From Chlorops oryzae (lineage: Eukaryota; Arthropoda; Insecta; Diptera; Chloropidae), in contig CM035806.1 in the NCBI GenBank assembly GCA_020466095.1, positions 2,109,602 to 2,173,601 of the forward strand: a stretch of 64,000 nt of DNA, read 5' to 3'. Below the pieces are notes generated by a model. That model did not search any database. It saw only the letters and a program-made list of their open reading frames with translations, and was not told where the DNA came from. Shown here piece by piece: positions 61,463-64,000 of the stretch (the stretch's first letter is position 1; the number at the start of each line of letters is the position of its first letter). Made by a program: the position numbers and the translations under genes.

Positions 61463-61728
61463 GTCTAACAATAACCATCTAATCTAATTATCAGAGCAGA
61501 TATTTGCCAATAAATGCATTTCGCATAATTAATTACATACATACATACATATGACCATTTCTGGCATGTATGTAATATAAAATATAAAATAGTAAATCCA
61601 TTTTTTTTTTTTAGATGTTTTAGAAAAGTTTTTGCGAATGTTTCTGCAACCCTCAATGACGTTGACTGTATTCTACTCTCTTTTTTTTTGAAGCTCTTTT
61701 TCATATGGAGTTTTTCATTCCTAACTTA
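60480..61728. other. 3' UTR and downstream flank
   Basis: There is poly-A/T around 60540-60585, an AAC/AAA-rich stretch at 61200-61300 and a (TA)n run at 61425-61460. I see no gene. Confidence 0.5.
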
Positions 61729-62007
61729 CCCAGCGGCCAACAGTGCATACCGCCTACAAAGTATACAAGACTGTAAGCGACCTTAATTAATAGTTTAATT
61801 AATACCTTATTAATAGCTTACAAAGTGTACGAAATTGTAGATAAACTGCCTACCAAAAGCTTACTTTGTGGGTTGGTGGTATGCGTTTTCTCTTTAAAAA
61901 AACGGCCACGCTCGATCAAAAGTATACTAGGATGGTATATGAGGTCGTATGCATTACCACCTACGGTCTAAAAAATGTGTTACGATTCATCGCTTTTGTC
62001 CGCTGGG
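61729..62007. mobile_element. 279 bp CCCAGCGG-ended MITE (family F), TA-flanked
   Basis: The inverted ends are CCCAGCGGCCAACAGTG and GTCCGCTGGG, with TA on both sides (61727-61728 and 62008-62009). It shares its interior with 34877-36405 in inverse order and shows the uninterrupted form of that element. Confidence 0.72.
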
Positions 62008-63179
62008 TAGCTTTATAGAGAGTTTCGACTGTATATACACACACACACACACACACACACAGAAACGAAGATCATTCAGTTTCAGTGCAAATGTTGAAAT
62101 TGAAGATGAACCTGTTTTTTTTTTTTTTTTAATAATAAATAATCAAAAAACATTGAAAAGAAAATATATATATGTATCTATTTTAAGACAATTGACAAAG
62201 GCTTCTAAAATCCTTTTTGAATTTATTTTTAGAGCAAAAAATACTCACTTTAGCTGGTGATTTTTTTAAAAGAGATTTTAGAAGACTTTTTTTTTTTTTT
62301 TTTTTTTTTGAATTTTATATGGATGTTTGGTATTATTAAGAGCAAATATTTCATATAATATTTGCATAATTATCCTTTTGTCGTGCATATAAATATCCGC
62401 TTAAATCTAATTAGCAATCTAATTGGAACATGCATGGAACATGGAATCTACCTCCTATTATAAAGGATCGATTAGAAATTTCATTGTGTGTTTTCTCAAA
62501 AGACTTAATGTTTATGATGAAATCCTTTTCTTAAAAAAAAGGAAAGAAAAAAAAATTTAAGAAAAAGGAAGAAGAGAAATTCCCGCCTCAGCGACGGAAT
62601 GTAAAATGGTTCGTCTTTAAGATCCAACCTCAAGAAAATTACTTACGGATGGCATTTTTGATGAATTGAAATTAATTCAATTTGAAAATATATGAGACAA
62701 AATACTTCCTCTAACTAGTCTCGCGTATTCAGGCACTTCTGTGAATGAATCAAAGAAACAAAAAAAAAAATAAAAATTAACAGTTTAGAGAAAGCCATCG
62801 TCTTTCCTTTATGAATTATTGTATAAAATAAAAATAAAAGTAAAATTATAAATAAAAACTATATTTTGTGTTATTGCGGCTTTTTTTCTTTAAATTTGTG
62901 TTTAAGACATAATCTTTTTAACGTATAAAACAAATAAACTGTGTTTATTGTAGTTCAAGCAGTAAGACTTTATCATAAAGAAGAAATATGCAAAATAATA
63001 TGCTTTATTTCAAAAGCAAAAAAAAAAAAAAATTTTTAATAAATATATATGTGTGAAATGTTTTCTTTTCCAGCAAGGATATACTGAGTTTTCTTTGAAC
63101 GAGATGGATGGTTAGGGCTTAAAGGTCTATATGAACACGTTGTTCTTGATTGTTTATTTGGGTATGTGATAAGTAGGTA
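62008..63179. other. Non-coding, simple repeats
   Basis: An (AC)n run lies at 62038-62061 and T-runs at 62116-62131 and 62288-62309. Nothing gene-like is seen. Confidence 0.5.
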
Positions 63180-63374
63180 CTTTACTATACTGCATAGAGG
63201 GCACTACCAACAGAGACCATCCAGAGAGTCCCGAAAAGGTGAAAAAAAATGAAAGATGGAAAGGAAAAAACCCTAAAAATCGACATAACAAACATCCAGG
63301 ACTGGGCTGGAAGTTGAACCCAGTCGCCGTTTGCAAGGTAAGTTGTTGCATCTCAACCAACTACGCCGCCATAG
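63180..63374 (-). repeat. tRNA-derived SINE, best-preserved copy
   Basis: On the minus strand it opens GGCGGCGTAGTTGGTTGAGA (A-box region) and has GGGTTCAACTTCC (B box, 63309-63321). The body GTCCTGGATGTTTGTTATGT ... CACCTTTTCGGG ... ATGGTCTCTGTTGG is shared with 6727-6916. It would be transcribed by RNA polymerase III and moved by a LINE partner that is not in this window. Confidence 0.78.
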
Positions 63375-63479
63375 GCCGTCATGCTAAGAATATTTGAGAA
63401 ATTAAGAATATATACCTCTAAATAAGTCCGTGACAGTGACTCCCCGGAGGCAACTGGGAAAAAAGTTGATTTGCGTTGA

Positions 63480-64000
63480 GCATCCTGAAGGGTGTTTTTT
63501 TATTTATTTATTTTTTTGTTATTTTTTATTTTTTTTTTTTTGTTTTTTTATATTTTGTAAATTTTTTTGTTAACTTTTTTTATTTATTTATTTTTTGTTT
63601 TTTTTTATTTATGAGTATATTTTTTTTGTTTTTTATTTATTTTTTGTTTTTTGGTTTTTTTTAAATTTTTTTATTTTTTTTTTATTTTATTTTTATTTTA
63701 TTTTTATTTATTTTTTTTAAATATATTTTTTTTTTTTTTTTTGTTTATTTTTTAAGATGCGTTTTTAAGTCGAGATATGTATATGTTTTTCGAGGTTCTG
63801 ACGAGTGGTTTTGTTGTAGCGATTTCTGTTTTCTTGTTTTTTGTTTTTTTGAATTTTTTTTTGTTTCTTTATTTTTGTTTTTTTGTTTACTTATTTTTGT
63901 TTCTTTCTTTATTTATTTTTTTGTTTTTCTTTTGTTGTTTTTTAATTTTTTTGTTTTTTTGAATTTTTTTTTGTTTTTTTGTTAACTTTTTTTTAAATTT
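63480..64000. repeat. T-rich low-complexity DNA
   Basis: TTTTTATTT and TTTTTTTGTTTT motifs fill the end of the window. The Phe-rich open frames are artefacts. Confidence 0.9.

Overview
The window is eukaryotic, AT-rich DNA that is almost entirely non-coding, and it comes from a brachyceran fly (tephritid- or muscid-like; the species cannot be fixed by eye). The reasons are: exons of an insect-type membralin (TMEM259) gene with ordinary GT-AG introns; an intact mariner whose protein matches, as I remember it, the Himar1 transposase of the horn fly Haematobia irritans; and many short inverted-repeat (MITE-like) elements, tRNA-headed SINEs and microsatellites. I see no bacterial, viral or organellar genes.

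The only host gene I can support is membralin on the + strand. Three exons are in phase with each other: 38216-38315 (phase 2 in, phase 0 out), 42088-42838 (phase 0 in, phase 1 out) and a terminal exon from 59459. Earlier exons encoding the N-terminal two thirds were not found, so positions 1-38215 are best read as upstream intron or flank. Inside the 16.6 kb last intron lies a second copy of the 3' part of exon 42088-42838 plus about 1.8 kb of following intron (48951 to about 51140). The terminal exon appears to switch frame twice, each time in or next to a CAG/GCA tract, before a stop at 60473 that overlaps an AATAAA.

Layout. 1-2750: Himar1-like mariner (202-1494) and three small MITEs. 3.7-6.9 kb: two copies of a CACAGAAA-ended family, one carrying a nested TTA-flanked element, then a SINE. 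7-9 kb: simple repeats, including a (CCCATG)n run. 9-11 kb: a TTAA-flanked element and two more inverted-repeat elements. 11.5-12.8 kb: a CGATA-motif cluster and a 650 bp CT tract. 14.6-15.6 kb: an inverted-repeat element with a tRNA-like module. 16-20.5 kb: nested MITEs. 22-24.4 kb: three MITEs. 25.6-28.9 kb: a large inverted duplication. 30-31 kb: an element with a minisatellite. 32-36.4 kb: further MITEs and a hAT-like element with an 8 bp target duplication. 38-45.5 kb: membralin exons 1-2 and the longer copy of the duplication, with two later hAT-like insertions. 46.4-48.7 kb: a composite element with a nested PIF/Harbinger derivative that keeps pieces of both Harbinger proteins. 48.95-53.4 kb: the second duplication copy, a foldback and a 5'-truncated mariner. 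54.9-57.2 kb: an element with internal 115 bp repeats and a nested element. 58-59.1 kb: a SINE-like head and a long foldback. 59.5-60.7 kb: the last membralin exon. 61-64 kb: a small MITE, a SINE and T-rich low-complexity DNA.

Most of the biology here is transposon layering, and several insertions can be ordered in time because an uninterrupted copy of the target is also present in the window.
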